Positions 33,397 to 44,821 of a stretch of 64,000 nucleotides of DNA are shown piece by piece; position 1 is the stretch's first letter, and each line of letters opens with the position of its first letter. Position numbers and translations under genes: made by a program. The DNA is from Eretmocerus hayati. Lineage: Eukaryota; Arthropoda; Insecta; Hymenoptera; Aphelinidae. The notes under the pieces were generated by a model. It made no database searches and was not told the DNA's origin. It saw only the letters and a list, made by a program, of their open reading frames with translations. The stretch lies in NCBI GenBank assembly GCA_029851415.1, contig CM056743.1, positions 65,316,186-65,380,185 of the forward strand, in the 5' to 3' direction.

Positions 33397-34148
33397 ACCT
33401 GAGGTTCTATCGGATATCCTTGTCGGTTCGTTAATTACGCGTGATATAAGCATTTTATGAGATGTAGGTAATTGCTCTTTAATGCCGTCAGATTTTACCG
33501 AAAGTCAATAATGGAGTATAGTGTGGTGACTCCAATTCACATGATAGAAGAAAGGGCAACAGCCGCTCAATTTTACCCAGTCGTCAGGAAGAATCGGTTG
33601 AAACAGGCTCCATGATTTTGATATGAAGCCAACGGACCGAATGAGAACAGTTTCATGTGCGATACGTAATAATTGATTAAAATACACAAATTAGATGATT
33701 CGGTTGCAGTATTTTGAGTGACGCAAATCTTCGGACAGAAATCAAAGGAAGCTTTTCGGGAAGGGAATCTCCATCGCAGGAACAGAAGAGGGATACTTTC
33801 TCCCAGACTACGCTTCAGATATTTCATGAAAAATATCTCTGTAAACAGCATGAAATTTATTAACGATCAAATAATAATACTCATCACTCCATGGTTTCTT
33901 CAAGCGAGAATTTATGTAGGTCTTGCTAATATATATTATGAATATGTAATTATGAGCATGCCCAATAGGATTATGAGCACGAGCTGCAAAACAATTCAGA
34001 AGCTACTCACCGGAATAAAGCATCGATTCAAGCATGAGATACCGTCAACAATTGGTATGTTCGAAGAATGAAAGAATATAACACAGAATGTAAAATGAAC
34101 AATCAGAATAGTAAATCTAGCTTGTGAAAGACGTGAACTTAATCTGAC
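33397..34148. other. Unassigned sequence
   Basis: Contains an ORF of 117 residues at 33,718-34,071 (plus strand) without recognised motifs. No repeats or RNA genes seen. It may be flanking host sequence of the minus-strand gene that follows. Confidence 0.3.
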
Positions 34149-35199
34149 TCATCTGTATCCCCGCGGGCTGGGGTTGATTTGTCTAACTTGGCTTTCTTGG
34201 ATTTGCTGGAAGAGGATGATTGGATTACTGATGATTAGAGATTATGAATGTTACATTTGGAGGTGGTTTCTCTGTAGCATTCACCTAGCTTTTTCTTCGG
34301 CTCTCTTGATGTTTTCTAGCATATCTGGAAAAATCCTTGGCTCCACCTTCAAAATCCTCCCTATTGCAGCCTTCCCCAGACAGCATACCTAAAATAATCA
34401 ATTTGAATTTATTCTCGAGCACCTCGACCGAGTTGATCTACCTCGTATCTCGCATGATATTAATGTGAAGTGAAGCAAGTTTGTGGTCAACTTTGGCATT
34501 TCCAAGAGAAACTTCGTAGGGATAAATTTCCGGATCGTTCGATAGTTTCTTTCTCTACAGTGAATATCAAATCAAAGAGAATCAGGAAGTAGAATTTGGT
34601 ATTGCCGGAAACGAGCTTGAGCTGATGTTAATTTTGATAGAACAACAAGCACTGCATTGAAGGGGTGGGAAATAATAAACAATATCATTAGCTCTGGTTA
34701 TATAGTATACCTCGAATCAGGATCCAAATACGCTCGGTCCGAAATTCCTTTTTGTTATTACGACCCTCCAAAGTATACGGTACTGCGACTTCATTTTCAA
34801 TCAGGCCACTTAAAGTAGCTAATGACGACTTTCTGCCATCTTCCTGGGCGAAAGTAGCAAAAAATTCTCTCTGAGATAGTGAACGTATATTTTATAAGGA
34901 TATATGTTCACCAATGCAAGAAGAAATGTGAATTCAGTTCATTCGTATATATTGGGGTCAATTAATTGATTTTTACTCACAAGTCTTTGAGAGTACGCTT
35001 CATCCTTGAGTTTTTTGTTGAATTTCTCAAATTTCTCCAGGGTTTCTATAGGAAAATATTCTTCAAAATCTGCAAAGTCTCGATGCTGTACAGCAACGCC
35101 TTGATTTATGGACAAGGAGATCTCAGCTTGGTTTTGTAAAATTTCGTCACATTTGCCTGCAAGGTGGAGAGTGATAGGACGAATTTTCAAAGAAATCAT
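34149..35199 (-). CDS. DUF4806-like gene, 3' exons
   Basis: One exon (about 34,981-35,199) encodes FADFEEYFPIETLEKFEKFN and KKLKDEAYSQRL and ends at a GTGAGT donor. The next (about 34,711-34,844), after a CGCCCAG acceptor, encodes SSLATLSGLIENEVAVPYTL followed by EGRNNKKEF. Together these match the shape of the DUF4806 domain of insect uncharacterised proteins: acidic FPI...L..LE start, then L...V...Y..EGR..KK.F. Further exons are likely near 34,310-34,400 and a tail SKSKKAKLDKSTPARGDTDE at 34,149-34,235. The start codon and full exon set are not resolved. Confidence 0.45.
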
Positions 35200-35234
35200 A
35201 GTAGATGTACATTAACAGTAAATGATATTGATAA

Positions 35235-35236
<2 letters not shown>

Positions 35237-35265
<29 letters not shown>
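35237..35265. repeat. (TA)n microsatellite
   Basis: About 28 bp of TA repeats upstream of the minus-strand DUF4806-like exon. Confidence 0.9.
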
Positions 35266-35583
35266 CGCCGAGTTCGTTGCCCTCAGACTATGAAGATGTG
35301 TACGGATGGAAGCATGCGTACAAGCTTGAAAATGTTACAGGCTATTTAGTTCCATTCTTTATCGAAAAACATACAATTTCGAAGTGATTCGATTTTTTGT
35401 GATTCAATAACAAGAGAATGGTATCTATTCCATGAGCCTCAAGAAACATATTCCAGCACTACGTTTACGGAGCAGAACATAGTTAATGCGCGGAATCACA
35501 CCATTTCTAGCTTTAAACGTGAGAAATATTACTCATCGTCCATGCGTTCAGTACTATATCGACGATAATGTAGATAGTTAAGA

Positions 35584-35742
35584 TCATGTCCCACTGTTAA
35601 GCAACAGAAGCTGTTCGCGTGGGGATAACTCGTCAAACCCGTCATCTGTATCAGCACTGGTACGAGTGTGATTCATCTCTTCCTTTCGTCTCTCAATGAT
35701 AGTATCTTGGACCTTACTCTCGCCAACTGCAACTCGTTTCCC
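35584..35742 (-). CDS. Probable exon upstream of the DUF4806-like exons
   Basis: After a TAAATTTAG acceptor the minus strand reads KRVAVGESKVQDTIIERRKE and then TSADTDDGFDELSPREQLLL to a TGA at about 35,584. Coding-like composition. A separate open stretch at about 36,062-36,120 (VKIPREGIRLRVLG) resembles the N-terminal region of DUF4806 proteins. The two may belong to the same gene as the exons at 34.1-35.2 kb, or to a second diverged copy. Low certainty. Confidence 0.35.
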   Translation of the reverse strand, partial: GKRVAVGESKVQDTIIERRKEEMNHTRTSADTDDGFDELSPREQLLLLNSGT

Positions 35743-36632
35743 TAAATTTAAATATAAGGAATTTGAAATTGAATCTGATTACTTCAATTAGCTCATGATT
35801 GCGAGGCGAATTTCATTCATATACACTCATTATGGGATTGAAAGATTAGGAAAATCATCAGGTAACCTTCCACGATCATGAGCTATTCCTGAAGCGTTAA
35901 TTGGCTAAAATTACGAGCTTCAGTTTTATCGCTTCGTGATTTTTTCCCGTAACATGGTGGATCACTTGATGGTAGCCGATTATCTCGATCTCTTGTACCG
36001 CGGGTTCTATCTGAAGAGTGAATAAGATCATTTAGTATAGGATCAATGAATTCTTACTCCGGTCCGCATGGCAGTACTCCCAAAACTCGGAGCCGTATAC
36101 CTTCTCTAGGAATTTTCACCACCCAGTGATCACGAAATCACATATCTCATTTAAATGATTTTGATGTAAAATCACACAGTCGAAGGATTAAGTGTTACCG
36201 GACGAGCTGAGTATCGAATATTCCGAGAAAGATTAACTCAGAGTATCAATTCTCTGAGCTCCAACTCGAGGGGAGGGATGAGGCATCCAACAAAAATGAT
36301 GAGGTTTCCCTAGTTTTTACTTGATTCAACAGTTTAGTGTCAAGTTTGGTGGGATTGTCAACTCGAACCTTCGTGAGTTCAATTTTAGTATCGATCAAAT
36401 GAAACCTAATAGATTGTGGGAATCCATGTTAATATCATGAGCCATGTCAAAGTAGTCGACATTTCCCCGCACAACAATTTTGCAAGATCAGGTCATCAAT
36501 AGTTCATGCTTGGTGGCTCCTTCCGAGCTCAGTCGAAGCAATACAGGACATCTACCGAAGAGTAACTTGTTTTGTTCCAAAAATAGATTGGAAGATTAGA
36601 TCTTTGAAAAGTTACCTGGTAGCTTAGAGTTG
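35743..36632. other. Mostly unassigned sequence
   Basis: Apart from the possible minus-strand exon at about 36,062-36,120 no gene, RNA or repeat was recognised. Confidence 0.35.
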
Positions 36633-36910
36633 TGTTGAATTTTACATTTGAGTAATTAGAAATTCCTATACATATAGTCATTGACCCTCTCTCTAATTAT
36701 ATGAATGCTAGGCGAGGCTAGGTTTTTCGTCCCTCGTCCGGAGCTACCGCGCTACGCGACAATTAGCCAGTCTGGCTGAGGCAGCCGTGCTGCATGTATT
36801 GTGAACCCAAGAGGGCTTCTATTAAAGTTTAGTCGTTATAACTTAATAGAGCCTCAAGTTATTTCAAAACCTCACACCACTTATTTAAAGTTCATGCAAT
36901 TACGTCAACA
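36633..36910 (+). repeat. 5' LTR of a copia retrotransposon
   Basis: Starts TGTTGA and ends TCAACA, a perfect inverted hexamer with canonical TG..CA ends. Length 278 bp, usual for copia. A primer-binding site follows 2 bp later. No 3' LTR is in the window. Confidence 0.8.
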
Positions 36911-36911
36911 A

Positions 36912-36928
36912 GGGTTATGGGCCCAGGA
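36912..36928 (+). promoter_or_regulatory. Primer-binding site (initiator tRNA-Met half type)
   Basis: GGGTTATGGGCCCAGG directly after the LTR. Copia elements prime on the internal part of initiator tRNA-Met, with the motif TTATGGGCCCAG. Confidence 0.75.
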
Positions 36929-37084
36929 CGTGTGATACAAGTAATTAGCTGAAAAAATAAAGTTCAAGTGGTGTAGTATTGAGGTTAGTGTGAGTGCGCG
37001 TTTGCCGGTGCACGTGTTGTTGGGTGAAAGCAGCATTCGGACCGTTCGAAAAAATCTGTTGTAACGTTTTTCGAATCAGCAAAA

Positions 37085-38215
37085 ATGAGTGGTTCTCATC
37101 ATGGATTGCCGATGCTCGAGAAGCTCAAAGGAAGAGCTAACTACCACAATTGGGCGACAGCTATGCAAGCCTATTTGGAGTCTGAAGATTTGTGGGACCC
37201 AATTGAAGGGACCGCAGCCGAGCCGTTATCTACAATTGCCAGCAAAATTTGAAAAGCAAAGGCAAGAATCACACTTGCAGTTGATCCAGCAATATATCAT
37301 CACATACGAAGTGACACTATAAAACCCAGCAGGTATGGGAAAAACTTGCAAAAGTCTACGATGATCAAGGTCTCGATCGAAAGGTACTACTTCTTACAAG
37401 TTTCTTACAAATGAAGTTAGAAAAATTTTCTTCAATGGAAGAATATGTTAATCAAGTAATGAGCACTGCTCAAAAATTCAATAATGTTGGATATAAGCTG
37501 GATGATGAAATAATTGGCGGATTGCTTTTGGCGGGCTCGACCGCTGAGTATAAACCGATGATATTGGGCATCGCAGGCTTAAACGTAGCAATAACATCGG
37601 ATTACGTAAAGACGAAATTGCTAGTAGACATTGAAGGTCATCACAGCAATGCTGAGCGAGGAGCTCAAGGATTCTTCGCGTCGAGGCAGAGGCAATCGGG
37701 TCCCCAAAACCACAACAACAGCAACAGCAGAGGTAATTCGAGAGGCAAAGTCAAGTGCCATAATTGTAATAAGAGAGGACATTATGCTCGAAATTGTTGG
37801 AGCAGATCAGGCTCCCAAAATAATAATAGACCATCAGGCGATGGCAAGTCATCAGCGAAGGCGTGGTCTGCAGGAGCAGGCGAGGCCGAAATGAAGTCGG
37901 ACGACGATATTGGTCCTAAGGTACTGTGTGCTTCCTCTGCATCAACAGGTACGGCAAAAGGTAACTCTTGGTATCTTGACTCATGTGCGTCTGCACATAT
38001 GGACATATGTGTAACGACAAGTCAAAGATGATTAATTTGAGACCTGCACAAGTTGAATCAGTAATGACAGCTGATAGAGGATCACTCAAGGTAGAAGCCA
38101 GAGGTGAGGTAATTCGAGAAAGTCAAGCGTTGCCTATCAGACAATGTATAAGAGATAGGAGTTGGCAGAGCGACAGTTCAATATTTCGCCACCTTACGCG
38201 TTCATCCGTGGTATT
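37085..38215 (+). pseudogene. Copia gag and protease, broken
   Basis: Starts ATG with LPMLEKLKGRANYHNWATAM, the copia gag opening. A TGA at about 37,237 replaces an expected Trp (SKI*KAKARITL). A frameshift near 37,325 moves to the frame running 37,411-38,031, which continues gag (YVNQVMSTAQKFNNVGYKLD) and a CCHC knuckle CHNCNKRGHYARNC near 37,757-37,798. The aspartic protease begins WYLDSCASAHM near 37,970, where the usual DSG active site reads DSC. After a further shift, CNDKSKMINLRPAQVE continues the protease domain. Homology fades by 38,215, where the 24-kb element begins. Confidence 0.8.
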
Positions 38216-38644
38216 ATCTCGGTAAAAACATCTCACGTGAGATCTCACGTAAGACAGGAGAGATCTCACGTGAGATGGGTCATAAAACAACGTGAGATCT
38301 CACGTGAGATGGGTCATAAAACAACGTAAGATCTCACGTGAGATCGATATTCGAATATCCTCTTTCTGCTCGAGCAATGATTGTTTTCGTGATCAAATGA
38401 CCCTCAGGGGCTTCATGAATAACCAGATGCCCTAAACCACACCATAAATCCAGATATAATGTGAATTTTTAATCAATCGGCGGACTGCGGCGGACGACAC
38501 AGCGAGCGCGAATGGGCGACTGGCGCGCCACCGTGTTGCAGGCGTCGAACCTCTGATCTCACCTGAAATCTCACGTAGGATCTCACGTGAGATCTCACGT
38601 AAGATTTCACGTTGGATCTCACGTTGGATACTACGTGAGATCTC
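38216..38644. repeat. Left outer arm of the giant element
   Basis: Contains many copies of the palindrome TCTCACGTGAGA (38,230-38,345 and 38,560-38,640) around a unique core that includes the CACCGTGTTGCAGGCGTCGA region. Inverse of 61,937-62,332. An ORF at 38,473-38,856 crosses its inner border and is not considered a gene. Confidence 0.9.
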
Positions 38645-39633
38645 TTTATCATACTTTTGTTGTACACAGTATTATCCCAAGATAATAATACAATACCCGT
38701 CTTGCGGCACGACAGTACCTCACTCGCGTTAATGTCACGCGATGTGTAACCGCGGACGTCGGTAGTTGGGTACCCTTGCCTTAGCAGAAGGCGTGAGGCA
38801 GTTTTTGAAGCGCAAGCCAGGCCAGCCAAAACAGCCAGACTCCTCTGCCGGTACAAAAAACTCCAAGCTTTGAAGATATTGACTCTTTAAGAAAGAAGAA
38901 AAAGTTCAAATCGCAAAAATCAGAAAAGGGTTTTGAGAATTAAAGCTTGAAAAAATTCCAGCTCACCAGTTCATTCATTATGAACAAGTGTTACCTCTTC
39001 ATAAAGGGTGTACCAAAAATGACCATGGGATGAAGTAACCTCACGATCAATTAGGTTATATAAACTATCAAGTAATATATGAAAAAATGAAATATATTTT
39101 CACGGTATTTTTCCGATGTTTGGGTGCCTACAAAATTGCGAAAAATAACTTTCGTGCCTCGCACATGAGGTTCCCCGCTTCCAAGCGATCATTTCAAACC
39201 TCGCCTCCAGCTCGGGCCGAAAACCGATCGCTCAGAAGCGAGCTGAAACCTCATAAACTCGGTGCGAAATATACTATTCCACGTGTTCATTTTCTCAGAT
39301 CATCTGTTCATTCTCGTCATTCTGCCAGTACACAGCTGTTATTGCAATGGACTCGAAACGATTCGGAAGACGCCCCAAAGACAAATGTGACCCCCAAAAT
39401 TAACATTTTGAGGGGAACCGCGCACCCATGTCTTTCTTACATCGAAGTAATTTGCAGAGAAAATTTAATTCGCATACTGTATCAATGTAAACAAATTAGC
39501 TGATAAGTTGTATCATCAGGCTAAGTTTGATATAATTGATTATTTCAATATGAACGTAGATGAATCTGTCGAAAAATTCAGGTGATATTCGTCTTTTTCC
39601 AATATCCGTGTATGATCTGAATCTGTTGAGCCA

Positions 39634-39898
39634 GGGCCCGTATTCTAAGTTTTGCGGTAAAATTTTCCGGCAAAAATACCGCAAAATTTGCCGGCATCGG
39701 TGGCGCTCTGTCGATAACCTGTGAAATTTTCCGGTATAGTTGCAGTTTGTCCGCGCGGTTTGCCATATTTTTCACGACAAACGTTATCGGCAAGGCATAA
39801 ATACGGCAAATCGCGCCGGCAAACTGCAGAATTAGCGGCAAATTTTCCAGGTTACCGACAGAGCGCCACCGATGCCGGCAAAATTTATAATACGGCCC
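39634..39898. mobile_element. MITE with GGGCCGTATTATAAATTTT-type ends
   Basis: Inverted arms include GCCGGCATCGGTGGCGCTCT against AGAGCGCCACCGATGCCGGC. It is almost entirely palindromic, about 265 bp. Its right end touches the next MITE. Confidence 0.75.
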
Positions 39899-39900
39899 CA

Positions 39901-40415
39901 GGGGCCTTATTCTAATACATTTTTCCCGCTACGGGGTGGAAGAAAACCCAGCATTCCCAATTCCCACCCAGTTTACATTTATAGTAAACAAACTAGTTTG
40001 CAACATTGATTGCTATGATGACATCATCGGAATATACTTAATGGCGTATCCTTCCGAACCCTCAAAAAATTTCTAGCACCACATAATTCTAAGATTGGCC
40101 CAAAAGTCATCTTAACATGAAACTAAATCATTTTTGAACCTCAACATTTCCGCTTACTAACCTGTCACTTTAATTGTGATTGAAAAATGATCCAATTTCT
40201 TGTTGAGATGACTTTAGGCCCAATTTTAGAATTGTGTGATGTTAAAAAATGTTCGGGGGTTCGGAAGGATACGCCATCAAGTATAATCGAGTGATGTTTT
40301 TGTAGCAACGAACGTTAAATACTAGCTTGTTTACTAAATGTGAAGTAAGAAAAATTGGAAATTGCGGGATTTTCTCCCACCCCGCCGCGGGAAAAGTATA
40401 TTAGAATAAGGCCCC
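39901..40415. mobile_element. MITE with GGGGCCTTATTCTAATA ends
   Basis: GGGGCCTTATTCTAATA at 39,901 and the inverse ending at 40,415. Internal mirror landmarks such as GGCGTATCCTTCCGAAC (40,043) against GTTCGGAAGGATACGCC (40,258) make it near-fully palindromic. Flanking CCAGG suggests adjacent or nested insertion with the previous MITE. Confidence 0.8.
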
Positions 40416-41749
40416 AGGTGCAAAGAATGCAAGATCCCTCTACAATGTAGTGGAAAATTAATCTTCCATCTTGGAAAGAAAATGATAGATGTAGGGTTAG
40501 AACTCATTCGTTTCAAATTTATTGATGATTTGAGAAATCAGAGCGCTTGAGAAGTGTGATTTCTGTACCGCTATAAAACTGACTCTTGAATCCAATAATA
40601 ATGGTATGTTATGATTAAGGAATTGATATAACCATGACCTGGTCACGTGTTGAATTTTGCAAAATCCGTATTATCAAAATGAGACTTTGACCCTTGGAAT
40701 TCATTGAATCAATCATAGAATTGGACAAATATTCATTCAAATCTAGTGTAATAGATGTAAGTGGTAATATTTCTTCTGATCAAATACGTATCGATTGAAT
40801 TTAAAGAAATAACTCATCAAATATCAATGCAAATTTATTCAAGTTAATTCATTGGATCTGGAGAAATTGAATGATCAGAATTGATGGTTCAATTTCTTCA
40901 ATTCAAAGGACGTATGTTGAGTTTGAATAAATATTCTTTCCCATTGAATTCAATTGGTCTGATTTCGGTATTTTGATGGTCGAGTACATTTCTATTGTAA
41001 ATATGAATGAATGATTATTTGAGGGTATGAAACCTCATTGATTCCAGAAGAATGAGTTTTCGAATCAGTTAAATCTTCTATGAATAAATATATGTATCGC
41101 CTTTCTTACGGAAACATCGTGTTTCCGTCAGCCTACGCAGACGGATAAACGCCGTTTCCGTACTCAGGCGATAAAATTCATTATATACCTCGTGCGGAAA
41201 ACGATTTTCCGCAACTCGGTACATAATATATATTAGTAAATGTCAATAATTATTTTTCTCAGTATGTATGAAACCCACTTCACCCAATTGAATCCAAATT
41301 TGATCAGTTGTTACTTGGATACTGTAACACTAATCACTCTTTTTTACGGGACTTTTTGGTGTAAATAAGTGAAAATGCGATTGAATATAAGTGTGATGAT
41401 TGTAGAGTACCCATGACGCACAGAAGTCATTGTTCAAGAACCCTATTGTCGATCCAGGACAAGAACTCTGCTCGACTTTCCAGATCTCGTGAAGTAGTAT
41501 GAATAGCTATAATCTCAATTGTGCTAATCATCACATCCGCGAACACTCCGTTCTCGAGTTCAAAAATTTAGATGGGAGGAGGGTTTCCACGAGGACCACA
41601 TAAAGGTAGCTCAAAAACTCGCAAGCTGAATTTTTCAAGCTTTCGTTCTCAACGGGAAAAATAGTAATTCTAGAAAACTGTAAACCAAGTTTGATTCTTG
41701 CGAAGAAGTGAGCCTTTTCTGTCTAGGATCGTCAGAGCTTTTAGTTATT
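40416..41749. other. AT-rich interior of the 3.3-kb element
   Basis: No transposase or other gene recognised. A GC-richer stretch at 41,100-41,225 holds short inverted words (ACGGAAACATCGTGTTTCCGT, CGCACGAGG-like complement) and may be another small inserted repeat. Confidence 0.4.
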
Positions 41750-41937
41750 TTGGCCAGCCTGATGGCTTGCGCTTCAAAAACTGCCTCACGCCTTCTGCTA
41801 AGGCAAGGGTATACCGACTACCGACGTCCGCGGTTGCACATCGCGTGATATTAACGCGAGTGAGGTACTGTCGTGCCGCAAAATGGGTATTGCATTATTA
41901 TCTTGGGATAATACTGTGTACAACAAAAGTATGATAC

Positions 41938-44235
41938 AGCCCCTGCTGGAAACAGTCCACTAGAAACAATTGATATCCTATTGGATTGAATTGGATCGAA
42001 GGGAATCCGATCGCTCCAATAGATCGATGCGATTGGGCCAATGGTACATCCAATCAGAATGAATCGGACTCTATTTCAACGTATCTCGAACTGTTCCCAA
42101 TATGACGCAGAGATATTGGATGAATAGTGTTCTAAAGGTTTCGATGCGACGTGTGGCTGTTGGAATCTTCCAAATAATGTATGACAATAATAGGGATTCA
42201 CCAATTCTACTCAATTCGAGATGATTTAATTAGATTTAGAGACAATCCAATGCTACTCAAAAAAGGCGTCGACGGGAATGTTTTTCAATGCGAAATCGTC
42301 TATTGATTCAATTGAAGGACCCTCGCGAACAACATTGATGCCATGATTGCCTAATCGTTTCTAAGGATGAAGAATGACATTCGACCATCCAATCATGATC
42401 AACGGACATAGATCAAATTCAATCCAATATCGTTTAGTCGGCTCCAATCGCTGATTAATTTACTTCTCAATGTCATCTAATGATACCTATGGCTATTCAT
42501 CGCTCGGGATACGAATAAGTAAAGACAAAACATTATCGCTATTGGGGAATCGTTCCCAAGGGCGGGAAGGTAATTAAGGAGGTGTTGACCGGATACTGAC
42601 CTATTCATTCATTTCTGCAATAGTATTCAATCGACATGAGTCAAATTCGTCGTAATATACCTCAATCGGTTTCAATCGCCGACTAATTTACGTCTCAATG
42701 TCATTTAATGATACCTATGGCTATTCATCGCTCGGGATACGAATAAGTAAAGACAAAACAATGCCGCTATTGGGGAATCGTTCCCAAAGGCGGGAAGGTA
42801 ATTAAGGTGTTATGACCGGACACTGACTTATTGCATTTTTTTCTGCAATAGTATTCAATCGACATGAGTCAAATTCGTCCTCATATACACAATGGGTTTC
42901 AATAGTCGACTAATTTACCTCTCAATGTCATGTAATGATACCTACGACTATTCATCGCTCGGGATCCGAATAAGTAAAGAAAAAACAATGCCGCTATTGG
43001 GAAATTGTTCTCAAGGGCGGAGAGGTATTTTAGGTGTCGACCGAACTCTGACTTATTGCATTCGTTTCTGCAATAGTATTCTGTCGACATGAGTCGAATT
43101 CGTCCTAATATACCTCAAATGATTTCAATCGCTGACTAATTTACTTTTCGATGTCATTCAATGATACCTACGACCATTCATCGCTCGGGATACGAATAAG
43201 TATAGACAAAAGAATGCCGCTATTGGGGAATCGTTCCCAAGGGCGGGGAGGTAATTTAGGTGTTGACTGGATACTGACTTATTGCATTTGTTTCTGCAAT
43301 AGTTTTCATTCGACATGAGTCAAATTCGCACCAATCGACTTCAATCGGTTCCAATGGCTGACTAGGTGACTTTTCAATGTCGTTCAATGGTACGTACGGC
43401 CATTCATGGCACCATCTTTAGGCTATGAACTAAAGGACGTCGCTATTGATCAATCGTCCCCAAGGGAATTCATGATATCAGAGTGTGCTGACGTGTGATG
43501 ACCTGATCACGTTCATTTTTCCAATAATATTTAATCGAAATGGGTCAAATTCATTCCAAACGACCTCAATCGGTTCCAATAACTGACTAGATGACTCTTC
43601 AATGTAGTTTAATGGTACTTACGGCCATTCATGGTGCTTATCAGTCACTCATCCCCGAGGATATTCATGATATTGACAGTATTTGACGCGTACTGGCCCG
43701 ATTGCGTACATTTTTCCAATAATATTCAATCGACATGGATCAAATTCGCACCAATCGACTACAATCGATTCCAATGACTGACTAGGTGACTCTTCAATGT
43801 CGTTCAATGGCATGTACGGACATTCATGGCGCTGATAAGACATGGCTATGAGCTATTGGTCAATCGTTCCCAAGGGTGTTCATGATATTAAACAGTATTC
43901 CATGCTTGTCGACCTGATTGCGTTCATTTTCCCAATAATATTCAATCGACATGAAACAAAATCGATCCAATTGACTTCAATCGGCGTCGATTGCTGACTA
44001 GTTCACTCTTCAATGCCATTGAATGGTACACACGGCTTTCTATGTCTCTGATTACAAATGGTTATCGATGATACGATGTCGCTATTGGTCGATCGTTTCT
44101 AAGAGTGCTCATGATATTAGACAGAATTTGACGGGTACTGACCTATCGCGTTCATTTTCCCAATAATATTCAATCGACATGAATCAAAATCAATCCAATC
44201 GACTCCAATCGCCGTCAATCGCTGACTAGTTCACT
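41938..44235. repeat. Left inner arm: diverged tandem units
   Basis: About ten imperfect units of roughly 200-220 bp. Each carries ATTCAATCGACATGA, CAATCG-rich spacer, GCTGACTA and TTCAATGTC blocks. The orientation is opposite to the array at 56.45-60.4 kb, whose units read GATTGAAGTCGATTGAA and GATTGGTCAT. The array ends near 44,235, after which the opposite orientation appears (44,255-44,385), marking the palindrome centre. Confidence 0.75.
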
Positions 44236-44399
44236 TTCTCCGGGGAACGACCACATAGCTGATTGAATGATATTAAGGAGTGGTCGAGTTGGAAATTGGA
44301 AGATATTGAAGTGTTCGGATTCGATTCATGTTTTTTGATGATGGTTTATCGGATCAACTCCATTAGGTTGACTTCTGTTGCATCTCCCCCTAATATATA

Positions 44400-44640
44400 G
44401 TAGTAAGAATGAGATTCCTCTGAATTCCCCTGAATTCCTCTGAATTCCCTTGAACTCCCCTGAATGCCCTTGACTGCCTTGAATGCCCATGAGGGCTCCT
44501 GAGGGCCTCTGAGGTCCCCCGAGGGCCCCTGAGGGCCCCGAGTGCCTTCGACCAATTAACCTAAATTACGTTGCATATTTACCTTAGGGGCTGAGAGATT
44601 CCCCTGAGATCCCCTGAGGGCCCCTGGGGGCCCTTTATTT
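44400..44640. repeat. Degenerate CCTGAATTCC / CCTGAGGGCC decamer array
   Basis: Runs of related 8-10 bp units (CTGAATTCCC at 44,415-44,460, CTGAGGGCCC at 44,490-44,545 and 44,605-44,635) interrupted by a short spacer. The ORFs reading through it are low-complexity artefacts. Confidence 0.75.
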
Positions 44641-44821
44641 TTTTCTCAGTCCCTCGTGGTCCCTCAGTCTTAATTTTACTCTCCAGTTTCCGAAACATTA
44701 CCTCCTTGCCATCATCATCACAAAATTTAAGGTGAGCTTGTTTTATGAAGAGAGGATGTATATTTATTTCAAAAAAATATAAATCACAAAAATTTTGTAA
44801 TGTATCCATCAAATTAAAATT

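Larger units (their letters stand above)
38647..41936. mobile_element. 3.3-kb TIR element nested in the left arm
   Basis: Termini TATCATACTTTTGTTGTACA and its inverse define TIRs of about 190 bp (38,647-38,835 and about 41,750-41,936), including the inverted block CTTAGCAGAAGGCGTGAGGC. No transposase recognised; the interior holds two MITEs and AT-rich sequence. The host arm is continuous across the insertion. Confidence 0.8.

Noticed and set aside
38219..38345. Regular palindromic repeats suggestive of a CRISPR array
   Set aside because: Spacing is irregular, spacers are not unique, the context is a eukaryotic transposon TIR.
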